From JAAXVQ01 sp964604705 (GTDB lineage: Bacteria > Oederibacteriota > JAAXVQ01): a DNA stretch of 64,000 nucleotides. A program made the translations under genes and the position numbers. Under the pieces are notes generated by a model. The model was not told where the DNA came from. It did not search any database and saw only the letters and a program-made list of their open reading frames with translations. Where the stretch lies: contig CAZSAP010000008.1 in NCBI GenBank assembly GCA_964604705.1, positions 88,563 through 152,562 on the forward strand, in the 5' to 3' direction. Below are positions 9,201-16,978 of the stretch, one piece after another. How positions within the stretch are numbered: position 1 is the first letter of the stretch; every line of letters begins with the position of its first letter.

Positions 9201-12200
9201 AATCAGATATGACATTAAGCCTGGATTTTTCCGCCAACCATTTTTCCAAATTCGGATTTTCAGTATTTACCAACACCCCAACGCCTTCAGGGGTCAGATG
9301 ATCCTTAATCTGTTCCGCGACGCGCAAAAACAATACGCCCTTATAATCTGCCGACTCACCATGCGTCAGGTACGACTTGTAATGCGGCATGTTGAAAACC
9401 ACGCCATCGTATTTTTGCCCCTCAGGAAATAAATCCTGCACAAAAACGCGCACTCGATCCGCAGGTACCTGCTGCTTTTCCAAAAGCCTTCGTGTCGCTT
9501 CTACCGCCCATAGGTTGATGTCGGTAGCATCCACCTGAGCGCCCCGTTGCGCGGCAATCAATGCTTCCAATCCAATGCCGGTGCCAATCACCAAAATGCG
9601 TTTTCCAGGCGCCGCCAGTTTGGCCACAGCCCGACCCGCGATTAAGGAGGAAGGATGCACACCGTGAAAGACTCCGGGCATAGAAACCAGTTTGACTTTG
9701 AGCCCTTGGGATTCGGTCATCCAGGAAAATTTTGGTTTGAACACAGGCGAGAGCTTAAGCTCGCTTAAATCTCCACTTCTCGAAAACTGAGCATACGTAT
9801 ACGACCCTGAGGTCCATACCGTTTCCGCACCGCCTAAGACATCCTGCACGAGCCGGGTTTTGAACTTATGGGACACCTCATAAGGGAAAGCGCGATCAAC
9901 ACTCACCTCAATCTTTGTATCCGGTTGGCCGGGCATGGAAAAAATCACGTAAGCTTTGCCGTTAATGGACACCTGGTGTTGGTCGATCCATTGCTTATCC
10001 ATTTGATAGAGTCCGCTTAAATCCATGATGCGCGACGGACCCGTTTCCTCCTCAGCCACCACGTACATTGGGAGCCGGTTGTAAAACACTACGGAGACGC
10101 GAAGTTCCTGCAACGGATAGTCTGCGGGCAACTCCCAAGCATCCCGCAAGGCTTGGGGATTCAAGGATGCAACAGGTACCGCAACCTTCATGCCGTCAAG
10201 CTGCTCGGCATAGTTAACCGCGCTTAAATCAAGGTGTAATACGTTAAACACCTCAGCCACCGTGGCTTGCGACTCTTCGTCGACACGTACGGGCTCATCG
10301 GCTTGATCAAAACGTCCGAGCAGGCCAAAGGTTTCAATCGCCCCCATACGATAGGATTCTGCCGAGACAACCACACGCTTCCCAGCCCGTAAGCTCTTGA
10401 CGAACCCCGCCACCCACGCTGCCAGTGGCGCCAACCATACATTCCATACTGCATGCACGATTGTGGTGCGCATCAGCGCCGTTACCAGCGCCACCAAAGG
10501 TGCCAACACATACATAAAACCACCGACTTGCGGGAGCATCCCCGCCAACATGGCCACGCCTACGCCAATGGCCACTGCATTGAATCCCCCTGTTAATAAA
10601 CTGCGCACAATGATTTGGCTACGTGTTTGATTGGCACCGTGGGCCAGTACAAATTCTTTCTGATACGGATAATTGATCCACCCGGCCAAGACAATGGCCA
10701 AAGGAATAATCAACCGCAGATCCAAACCAAAGAAAATGCCCGGCAAGGAAAGTACCATGCCTGTGAGTACCGGCAAGGTTCGGCCTTGACGGAACGCCTC
10801 CCAGACACCACGAACTTTACCCACGGCCCAGTCCGGTGTATTTTTTCTACGTGTGCCAATGCCGAATTCCTCAACCAGCGGAATACCCAACCAAGGTATT
10901 TTCACCAAAGTGGCAGCCAACCCTCGTACACCGGTAATGAAAAGTGCGCGCACACTTGAGAGTTCCAAACCAAACACTGGATTTAAAAACGGTTTCGGTG
11001 TGAATCGGTTTATTCTGGAGCGAATTTGATTCCATTGTGCTTGCCAACCGCCCCTTCGAAAAACCATCGGCTGATCGGCTGGACCCGTATTCATAATCAC
11101 GCTTGCACCTGTCAGAAGCACCGCCCCGCCTGGCAAAGCGGCTTGCATCATCTGCACGCGCAACCAATCCTGAGAAATCTGGAGTTGGCCTTGAGTCGTC
11201 AACCCTTGAACCGTTTGCGTCCAAAAAGCTTCCGGCATATAGGAAACCCTAGCACCGTTTAAATCCGCTGTGGACAACACGCCTTTCCGCTCATGAAGCG
11301 CTCCTGCCGTAGTTTCCAACACCGCAAAAAACGGTGCGTTTTTCATAGGAATAACCCAGCTTTTTTCCGCCAGGATACTGCGAGATAAATCCGGGACAAC
11401 CGCTTGAGCATCGGCGGCATACCTTGCCAAAGTATTGGCAAATTGGGTGATTATAACATCTAAGCCTTTAGCACCCTGTGCCCGCAGCAACTGCAAGGCA
11501 TCCAATTTAAGTGAAATTTCCATCCAAGCATACGCCGCGCGCATCTCTCGAGTTAGTTCGTTTTGTTCATTGATGGGTTGCGTGATCTTTTCAGTGAGTG
11601 CAAAAAAGGGTTCCAACGCCACAATCGTCTGGGTTTGCGCCAGCAACTTTTCCATAGGAGTTTTGCGTTTCTTCAGTAGCGAAAAATAGGGATTCAATAA
11701 ATCCTGCTGCGTTAGGTTCGGTTTGACCTCGACGTAGGAAATACCTTGAGCTCGTAATTGTTCTAAAATCTTCGGTGAATGGTATCCACCTGTAATGAGC
11801 ACGATCACGGTTGCCTGCTCAGCGGCGATGTGCTTCAGTGTTCCTTCAACAAAGTCATCGCTACGCTGGTCTGCGTTGGTATAAAACGCTTCCGCCTTTT
11901 GCATGTAATCATCAAGTTGGAACACATCGCTTTCCAACCCCTGATTATCTTCCCCGTCCACCGACACTAAGAAATCATTGATGCATTTGATCTTGAATGC
12001 GTGCGGTTGACGCCTGTACGTCTGAATATCCGCAGGAGCAGCCGCGACATTAAGCATTTTCTCCATGATGTCCACACGATGACCGATTTCATCCAATCCG
12101 CGTTCCTCAGCTCGACGGTACAACAATTGCCGAACCTGTATATCCAGTTGTTCCAATTCTGCATACAAACGATCGGAATCAACCGTTTCAGGAATGACCG

Positions 12201-12960
12201 CTGTGAGTTGCTTTAAATAACCACAAACATTGGGGTAGGCATCCAAGCCTAGGGCCAGAGTGTGGGCGAATTGCTCAAGGTACCGCACGTATTTGTAGAG
12301 GGACAAGGTCCCCGAATGAAACCCTTGACGCTGCTGATCCACTTTTAATAATTGAGGATTGAAAACATTCTTTTTAGCTTCATTCAATCGCTCACGGACA
12401 TCCATAATGTATCCTTCACATTCATCTGTGAGAAAACCAACAACCATTTGACGCGCCATTTGATACTGTTCAGGCTGTTCAACCCCAATTAGCCGCATGG
12501 GTCGCTTGCCCGTGGCTGCATAATATTCCGCCCCAGAAATCTTACCTTGCCTCACAAAATAGTCGCCCACATTTTCCCGAGCTTGGGCGAGTGGAAATGT
12601 GGAGAGTTTGGTCACATTGACGGGCTTATCTGCGCCTTCTATGGCGGCCCACTGCACATCGTGGTGTTCTGCCAGATACCCTAAAATTCCGGCAATGTTT
12701 TTCTGCACTTCATAATTACAATGCAAATCTTGAATATGCACCACACACGGGCCACTTCCTTGCCATTGCTCAAGGACACGACCAAAAGCTTTAGGAATAA
12801 CTGGAACCCTTGCTTCTTTAGCTGTTGAGGTCTGGAACGCCCACGCCACATGTGGAAACAGCATCACTAGACAAATCCAGGAAGCCACGAGCTGTTGAAA
12901 GGGCTTCCTGGCAACCTTAACCCATTGCCCGATTAAAGATGCAGCACGGTACAACTTCAT
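6229..12960 (-). CDS. Giant exported membrane protein: ChaN/TraB-like head, two CPBP-like modules, two methyltransferase-like domains
   Basis: A 2243-residue protein; GGAGGAG ends two bases before the ATG at 12960. Residues 1-41 are a signal peptide ending AWA. Residues ~45-450 resemble the ChaN/TraB group, with HIQDLHCNYE near residue 75 and ITGGYHSPKIL near 388. Residues ~668-858 and ~1298-1487 are two nearly identical membrane modules holding FxxxH and HxxxN, like degenerate CPBP proteases. Between them lies a class I methyltransferase fold (ILVIGTGIGLEAL near 1118, VVFNMPHY near 1185). A HEAT-like stretch is followed by a weaker methyltransferase-like domain near 1724. The last ~400 residues are unrecognised. 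A role in the envelope is inferred from the signal peptide and membrane spans; no activity can be assigned. It shares module types with the larger ORF at 37686-64000. Confidence 0.8.
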   Translation of the reverse strand: MKLYRAASLIGQWVKVARKPFQQLVASWICLVMLFPHVAWAFQTSTAKEARVPVIPKAFGRVLEQWQGSGPCVVHIQDLHCNYEVQKNIAGILGYLAEHHDVQWAAIEGADKPVNVTKLSTFPLAQARENVGDYFVRQGKISGAEYYAATGKRPMRLIGVEQPEQYQMARQMVVGFLTDECEGYIMDVRERLNEAKKNVFNPQLLKVDQQRQGFHSGTLSLYKYVRYLEQFAHTLALGLDAYPNVCGYLKQLTAVIPETVDSDRLYAELEQLDIQVRQLLYRRAEERGLDEIGHRVDIMEKMLNVAAAPADIQTYRRQPHAFKIKCINDFLVSVDGEDNQGLESDVFQLDDYMQKAEAFYTNADQRSDDFVEGTLKHIAAEQATVIVLITGGYHSPKILEQLRAQGISYVEVKPNLTQQDLLNPYFSLLKKRKTPMEKLLAQTQTIVALEPFFALTEKITQPINEQNELTREMRAAYAWMEISLKLDALQLLRAQGAKGLDVIITQFANTLARYAADAQAVVPDLSRSILAEKSWVIPMKNAPFFAVLETTAGALHERKGVLSTADLNGARVSYMPEAFWTQTVQGLTTQGQLQISQDWLRVQMMQAALPGGAVLLTGASVIMNTGPADQPMVFRRGGWQAQWNQIRSRINRFTPKPFLNPVFGLELSSVRALFITGVRGLAATLVKIPWLGIPLVEEFGIGTRRKNTPDWAVGKVRGVWEAFRQGRTLPVLTGMVLSLPGIFFGLDLRLIIPLAIVLAGWINYPYQKEFVLAHGANQTRSQIIVRSLLTGGFNAVAIGVGVAMLAGMLPQVGGFMYVLAPLVALVTALMRTTIVHAVWNVWLAPLAAWVAGFVKSLRAGKRVVVSAESYRMGAIETFGLLGRFDQADEPVRVDEESQATVAEVFNVLHLDLSAVNYAEQLDGMKVAVPVASLNPQALRDAWELPADYPLQELRVSVVFYNRLPMYVVAEEETGPSRIMDLSGLYQMDKQWIDQHQVSINGKAYVIFSMPGQPDTKIEVSVDRAFPYEVSHKFKTRLVQDVLGGAETVWTSGSYTYAQFSRSGDLSELKLSPVFKPKFSWMTESQGLKVKLVSMPGVFHGVHPSSLIAGRAVAKLAAPGKRILVIGTGIGLEALIAAQRGAQVDATDINLWAVEATRRLLEKQQVPADRVRVFVQDLFPEGQKYDGVVFNMPHYKSYLTHGESADYKGVLFLRVAEQIKDHLTPEGVGVLVNTENPNLEKWLAEKSRLNVISDFFDADGSSKAILVGQGDRVYQYSPWAQMMMKSGRRPDSRLMLAASRALSITGVRGVAAALAKIPWFGIPLVEEFGIGTREKNTPDWAVGKVRGVWEAFRQGRTLPVLTGMALSLPGIFFGLDLRLIIPLAIVLAGWINYPYQKEFVMAHGTDQSPAQIVVRSLATGTLNAMAIGVGVAMLAGILPQAGGLMLVLAPLVALVTALMRSTIVHTGWNVILAPLASRIVGWVQTVRQRHSVRLSADYFRLAIEPVSPVPNIPADKPKSEPAFTKQAQVKETPDEVKIQKPYTVSPEVQLLERLLALETRPTAVAELTQQPLVKPIVLQALSQLILSGNQQQQTEALAVIVTLGPVSASESVREALLSLRDSIDDELRTRVRNALMAVFGEAALTVPYHPLTTGRRNPYTTGRRILPRNTAPQTITARDVMRAWTALKTRTRGTRTFAEELLWHEDLNQAMEANAESMASMQLTAGSTFLVTGPSSQDVLPLLLAELGVVTSVIDVDPVAIEVQRQLYEETGLADRIHVYTDYAALGTAVFNRVSLFAVLVSLVDKVYRDRVQSAHQAFVDSASDSGLKNRLLEQLQKEWQSQVRGPLQTILDHVNPQGGHLLVNQPLALSAQEVRRRSDVSPVLRSLYYLDELLIQLGKERGMQFTQQPQIQLDTLRTNLNWMQEGRKGIAYRMDSVSRGSVGPQEKGRQPSLELQWQKEKELVPEQGEFNRSGLRAPLRFFQIWRTPRQIWIGILFSTLTLVQRLTPATSLDREAWVSLAELKSMYFPQNSLEARHFRAGQINSRGLTQATLGERMFGQYREPRSDEIQLNFDASQVAALAEPETGSGWLVHVRHALAQALVQQQLRYWSADYYGVSLGSRVQRNVAEQRHTAYVRTWPLLVNHALSQATTPQAQWTALHQVSLALEQTAGVPTIAIQVESFAESVAGKHTQTLRIPHLVWERPALRGRLEDALHIHGFRLNPLGHQNRVPHTRPRSLEQAA
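8500..9066 (-). repeat. CPBP-like membrane module, copy 2 in the 2243-residue protein
   Basis: About 189 codons closely matching the copy at 10385-10955 at both DNA and protein level (shared WINYPYQKEFV, GVGVAMLAG, LAPLVALVTALMR). It keeps FVMAH and IVHTGWN, the FxxxH and HxxxN elements of CPBP proteases, but EEFGIGTR does not fit EExxxR. Confidence 0.8.
10385..10955 (-). repeat. CPBP-like membrane module, copy 1 in the 2243-residue protein
   Basis: Direct repeat of 8500-9066, about 190 codons. It contains FVLAH and IVHAVWN. The high similarity points to recent duplication or gene conversion within one gene. Confidence 0.8.
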
Positions 12961-13359
12961 TACTCCTCCAAATAGCAAAACTCAATTTGACTTACTTAAT
13001 TAGTTCTTCAAAATAAAAACAATGATGAAAAGAGGTAATCGAACGCGATAACTATGTTTCGTTTCTAAACGCATCTAAAAACACATTTAAATTGTATCGA
13101 TTTTATGCCTTCAAACCACATCAGTTTAATATTTTACCTATTCCAAATAGCTAATTCAATTTCATTTTCCTTTTGTTTCCACATCGGACTCAGGAAATTT
13201 ATGGGAAGTACACATCCTTTGTAACAGATATTTCAAAGCAATAACTTTTACTGAGTAAAGTTTTATACGTATTTCCCGATCCTATCTATAGAGAACCAAA
13301 AAAGCGATCAATCAGGACTTACGGTTTCTTAAACTATTCTATAAAGGAAACGTCATTTC
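12961..13359. other. Divergent intergenic region
   Basis: About 400 AT-rich bases between the 2243-residue gene and the CheD-like gene. No ORF or RNA gene is evident. A near-palindrome lies at 13243-13262 (AACTTTTACT / AGTAAAGTT), a possible regulator site. No promoter match is good enough to call. Confidence 0.45.
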
Positions 13360-13866
13360 ATGTTGAAGGAGCACGGTAAACAACCCATGAAAATTTGCGT
13401 GAACCTTTCGGACATGCGCATTTCCAAACAAAATGACGATCTATTGTTTACACCCGAGCTGGGTAGCGACATGGGAATCTCTATATTTGATCCTGTAGCC
13501 AAACTCGGAGCAGTGTTTCATGGCATGTTGCCCGAGGCTAAAGTCTACCCAGATATGGCTCAAAAAAACCCTTTTATGTTTGTAGATACCGGACTTCCCC
13601 GTATGTTGGAGGAAGCCTACGCTCAAGGCGCCTTCCAGGGACGACTTATCGCCTATGTGGCGGGTGGAGCAGACCTTATAGACACACCAAAGGTTTTTGC
13701 TGTAGGTAAAGAGAACATCGAAAAAACTTTTCAGATCCTTAAGGCCCACCGAGTTTCTGTCGCACGGCAAAGTGTCGGCGGCAATCAAACCCGCGCCTTG
13801 TTCTTGAACGTCGCGACAGGTGACGGCTGGATTCATCAACCGCTTCAAGGGAGTGCGTCATGTTAG
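13360..13866 (+). CDS. CheD-like protein lacking the catalytic cysteine
   Basis: A 168-residue homologue of CheD, the chemoreceptor glutamine deamidase that also partners CheC. Family landmarks are clear: IFDPVAKLGAVFHGMLP in the first half and GGNQTRALFLNVATGDGW near the end. In CheD the active site is Thr-x5-Cys plus a downstream His. Here the Thr and the His (in FHGMLP) are kept but the Cys position in ELGSD is Asp (codon 13468-13470). Deamidase activity is therefore not expected, leaving a binding or regulatory role. The stop overlaps the start of the HDOD gene, so the two are co-translated. No other chemotaxis gene is nearby. Confidence 0.82.
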   Translation: MLKEHGKQPMKICVNLSDMRISKQNDDLLFTPELGSDMGISIFDPVAKLGAVFHGMLPEAKVYPDMAQKNPFMFVDTGLPRMLEEAYAQGAFQGRLIAYVAGGADLIDTPKVFAVGKENIEKTFQILKAHRVSVARQSVGGNQTRALFLNVATGDGWIHQPLQGSASC

Positions 13867-14708
13867 GTCCGGTCGATCTTTCTGAAATAAAGAATCTAAA
13901 ACCGTTACCACTTTCGGTCATCCGTTTGGCCGAACTCTCTTCCAACGGCAATGCAGAAATTTCGGAATTTACCCGCGTTATCAAATTCGATCAAGCTCTG
14001 ACCGCTCAAGTGTTGCGTTGGGCCAATTCAGCCTGGAGCCAAACTCAAAATGCCATCACAGATTTGCAGACAGCGATTGTCCGCATCGGCACAAAATCAC
14101 TAGTAAAATTAGTCATGAGCCACCATCTAAACGATCCACTCAGCAAGGCGTGCCCAGGCTATCAGCTTATGGAAAACGAACTCTGGCAGCATAGCGTGGG
14201 CGCGGCACTGGTTGTAGAACATCTCCCTGAATTTTTAAAGCAGCCCATTCCTCCGGCTGCCTTTGCGGCCGCCCTTATGCATGATTTGGGCAAGTTGGTT
14301 TTAGGACGTCATCTGGGACACGCGGAACTGGGCACGCAAATCACCCGAAAAATGCTCGAAGAAAAAATACCCTACGTTGTGGCCGAACGGCAGATTCTCG
14401 GAACGGATCATGCCGAAGTCGGAGCAGCCATCGCCGAAACCTGGAAATTGCCTCCGGTACTCATCAAAGCCATCGCCAATCACCACAACCCCGATGCCGA
14501 ACCCGACATCGTGTCCGACATCGTTCACATTTCCAATGCTATTTCCAAATTGATCGGCTTAGGTTTAGGCATTGAGGGAATGAACATGGAAGTCAGTGCC
14601 AAAGCCGCGCAACGAATTGGTCTGGCCTCGGATCATGTGCAGGCATTGTGTGCTTTGGTACGCTACGACCTCGAGAGCACTCAGGATTTCTTCATGCCCA
14701 AGCATTGA
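13860..14708 (+). CDS. HDOD-domain signalling protein
   Basis: A 282-residue HDOD protein, a degenerate relative of HD phosphohydrolases used in signalling. The domain covers nearly the whole chain, with an N-terminal helical part (RLAELSSNGNAEISEF), a central MHDLGKLVLGRH, and a late IANHHNPDAE. HDOD proteins commonly act as protein-binding signal modules in motility, stress or quorum networks. AAGGGAG lies seven bases before the ATG, and the gene overlaps the upstream cheD-like gene by 7 bases. The pair looks like a two-component regulatory unit, perhaps linked to chemoreceptor or c-di-GMP signalling. No output is visible. Confidence 0.87.
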   Translation: MLGPVDLSEIKNLKPLPLSVIRLAELSSNGNAEISEFTRVIKFDQALTAQVLRWANSAWSQTQNAITDLQTAIVRIGTKSLVKLVMSHHLNDPLSKACPGYQLMENELWQHSVGAALVVEHLPEFLKQPIPPAAFAAALMHDLGKLVLGRHLGHAELGTQITRKMLEEKIPYVVAERQILGTDHAEVGAAIAETWKLPPVLIKAIANHHNPDAEPDIVSDIVHISNAISKLIGLGLGIEGMNMEVSAKAAQRIGLASDHVQALCALVRYDLESTQDFFMPKH

Positions 14709-14739
14709 CCGCTTGCCTGTTATTTTTCTCACTCGCAGC

Positions 14740-14769
14740 TTGAACAGAAGTCTCTTCGTCCTTTATAAT
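14740..14769 (+). promoter_or_regulatory. Promoter of the EF-G-like gene
   Basis: TTGAAC (14740-14745), 18 bp spacer, consensus TATAAT (14764-14769), 46 bases before the ATG at 14816. Confidence 0.7.
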
Positions 14770-14815
14770 CAGAGCTGATCCGTTGGGTTGTTCCATTCCA
14801 CGCAGGAGGGGACTT

Positions 14816-16909
14816 ATGCTTAAGGATTACAAAACCGAGAAGATTCACAACGTCCTTTTGGCCGGACACGGTCAAGTTGGCAAAACCACGCTAAACGAAT
14901 CTTTGCTCGTCGCCGGGGGGGCCATACCCGAACCGGGTCAGGTCGATCGCGGCACAACCGTTTCGGATTTCGAAGAAGAAGAAATCGCCCGTAAGATGTC
15001 CCTGCACACCTCTCTTTCCTTTGTTGAATACCAAGACCATAAAATCAATCTGCTTGATGCACCCGGCTCCCCTGATTACATCGGTGATATCCTGGCCGCT
15101 CTGCATGTGGTCGATTCTGCGCTGGTCTTGGTCGATGCCGAAGCCGGACCGGAAATTGAATCCATTAAACATTCGCGTCACGCGCATGAATTTGGGGTAC
15201 CGCGTGCGGTGTTTATAAACAAGATGGATAAAGAACGAGCTAACTTCGAAACCTCCGTTGAGGCATGTACCCAAAAATTCCACAAACCCAAAATTCCCAT
15301 CTGGTTGCCTATTGGTTCGGGTCCGGAATTTAAAGGAGTGGTGGATTTGCTAAAGATGAAGGCCCTCCTCTTCCCCCTCGGGGCCAAGACACCCACGGTC
15401 ACTGAGATCCCGTCCGATATGCTCGAAGCTGCCCAAGCGGCCCGGGAAAACCTGATTGAAGCTGCTGCCGAGGGCGACGACCAGCTCACGGAAGAGTTCC
15501 TGGAAGGCAAGCCTCTAACCACCGAAGAAATCGATCGTGGTCTAAACGAGGACATGATGGCCGGGAAATTCATTCCTGTGTTATGTGGCTGCGCAAACCG
15601 AATTGCTTGCGCTTCGGCCTTGCTTGACTTCATCATTGAAGTCATGCCCAACGCCAGTGAAAAAGCCACAGCTCAAGGATTTGAGCCCGGCTCTCCCGAC
15701 ACCCCACTGACACGCGACCCTAAAACCGACGCACCTTTCTCGGCGTATGTGTTCAAAACCATGATCGACCAATATTCTGGGAAATTTTCCTTTTTCCGAA
15801 TTCAATCCGGTTCGATCACACCCGAACTTGAGGTACTCAACGCCAACCTCAATCGGCGTGAGCGGTTCTCCCATATGTACGCCATGCTGGGTAAAAAAAC
15901 CGTGGAAGTTCCTCGTGGGATCGCCGGGGATATCCTCGCGGTGGCCAAACTCGATACGGTTCACACTGGGCACACGTTCACAGATCCCAACACCCCGATT
16001 GAATTCCCACCTCTGAAATTGCCACAGGCTGTATATTCGATCTCCATTGCGCCCACCAAAAAAGCCGACGAAGGCAAGATGGCTACGGTTTTGACCAAGC
16101 TTTGCGAGGAAGATCCTACGCTTGGGTTCCGCTTTGAAGCCGAGACCCACCAATCGCTCCTTTCGGCAATGGGCGATTTGCAATTGGACATTGCCTTATC
16201 AAAGCTCAAGAAAAAATACAACGTCGATGTTGAACGTGGACTACCTCGCGTCCTGTATAAAGAAACCATTCAAAAAAGCGCCCAGGGCCACCACAAGCAC
16301 AAAAAACAAACCGGCGGTCACGGCCAATACGGGGATGTCTATTTGGACATTGAACCGGTTCCGCGCGGCGAAGGCTATCGTTTTGAAGATCATATCGTTG
16401 GCGGGGTCATTCCCAAGGGATATTTACCCGGTGTGGAAAAAGGCGTGAAGCAGGCTTTGGAACGTGGAGTCTTGGCGGGATATCCCGTAATCGACATTTT
16501 GGTCAAGGTCGTGGACGGCTCATACCACGACGTCGACTCTTCGGAAATGTCTTTTAAAATCGCCGGACGCACCGCGTTTAAAGACGCCATGGCCAAAGCG
16601 TCACCGATCTTATTGGAGCCGGTCATGGAGGTTACGATCTATGCCGACGATTCACATATGGGCGGAATCACCAGCGACTTAAACTCACGCCGCGGACGCA
16701 TTCTTTCAATGGGCACTGGGGAAATCAAGGCGCATATACCGCAAGCCGAATTATTAAATTATTCGAAAGATTTAAAGGCCATCACGTCAGGAACGGCCGC
16801 CTTCGAAATGGTCTTTTCCCACTATCAGCCAATCACAGGTCGAATTGCTGAAAACGTCATCAAGGAAGCTGCCGTGTTGCATGGCAACATAAAGGAAGAA
16901 GAAGACTAA
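14816..16909 (+). CDS. EF-G-like translational GTPase (EF-G2 type paralogue)
   Basis: A 697-residue five-domain protein of elongation factor G length. G1 is GHGQVGKT, G3 is LLDAPGSPDY, and G4 is INKMDK. Domain II (about residues 300-390) and the C-terminal domain IV/V signatures (GGHGQYGD, SYHDVDSSEMSFK, DDSHMGGITSDLNSRRGRI) are complete. The G3 motif departs from the EF-G consensus DTPGHVDF, with Ser where the catalytic His normally sits. That substitution and the GHGQVGKT P-loop match the EF-G-like (EF-G2) group rather than the housekeeping factor, so this is probably an auxiliary or specialised GTPase. AGGAGGG precedes the ATG by five bases. A strong hairpin terminator follows. Confidence 0.9.
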   Translation: MLKDYKTEKIHNVLLAGHGQVGKTTLNESLLVAGGAIPEPGQVDRGTTVSDFEEEEIARKMSLHTSLSFVEYQDHKINLLDAPGSPDYIGDILAALHVVDSALVLVDAEAGPEIESIKHSRHAHEFGVPRAVFINKMDKERANFETSVEACTQKFHKPKIPIWLPIGSGPEFKGVVDLLKMKALLFPLGAKTPTVTEIPSDMLEAAQAARENLIEAAAEGDDQLTEEFLEGKPLTTEEIDRGLNEDMMAGKFIPVLCGCANRIACASALLDFIIEVMPNASEKATAQGFEPGSPDTPLTRDPKTDAPFSAYVFKTMIDQYSGKFSFFRIQSGSITPELEVLNANLNRRERFSHMYAMLGKKTVEVPRGIAGDILAVAKLDTVHTGHTFTDPNTPIEFPPLKLPQAVYSISIAPTKKADEGKMATVLTKLCEEDPTLGFRFEAETHQSLLSAMGDLQLDIALSKLKKKYNVDVERGLPRVLYKETIQKSAQGHHKHKKQTGGHGQYGDVYLDIEPVPRGEGYRFEDHIVGGVIPKGYLPGVEKGVKQALERGVLAGYPVIDILVKVVDGSYHDVDSSEMSFKIAGRTAFKDAMAKASPILLEPVMEVTIYADDSHMGGITSDLNSRRGRILSMGTGEIKAHIPQAELLNYSKDLKAITSGTAAFEMVFSHYQPITGRIAENVIKEAAVLHGNIKEEED

Positions 16910-16921
16910 GCGAACGTCAAT

Positions 16922-16961
16922 AAAAGCCCGGGGCGCGATTTGATTCGAGCCCCGGGCTTTT
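16922..16961. terminator. Bidirectional rho-independent terminator
   Basis: Perfect 13-bp stem AAAAGCCCGGGGC / GCCCCGGGCTTTT with a 14-base loop between the convergent EF-G-like and M18 genes. A/T tracts at both ends allow use in both directions. Confidence 0.9.
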
Positions 16962-16978
16962 ATTTCCTAGGGCATTTC

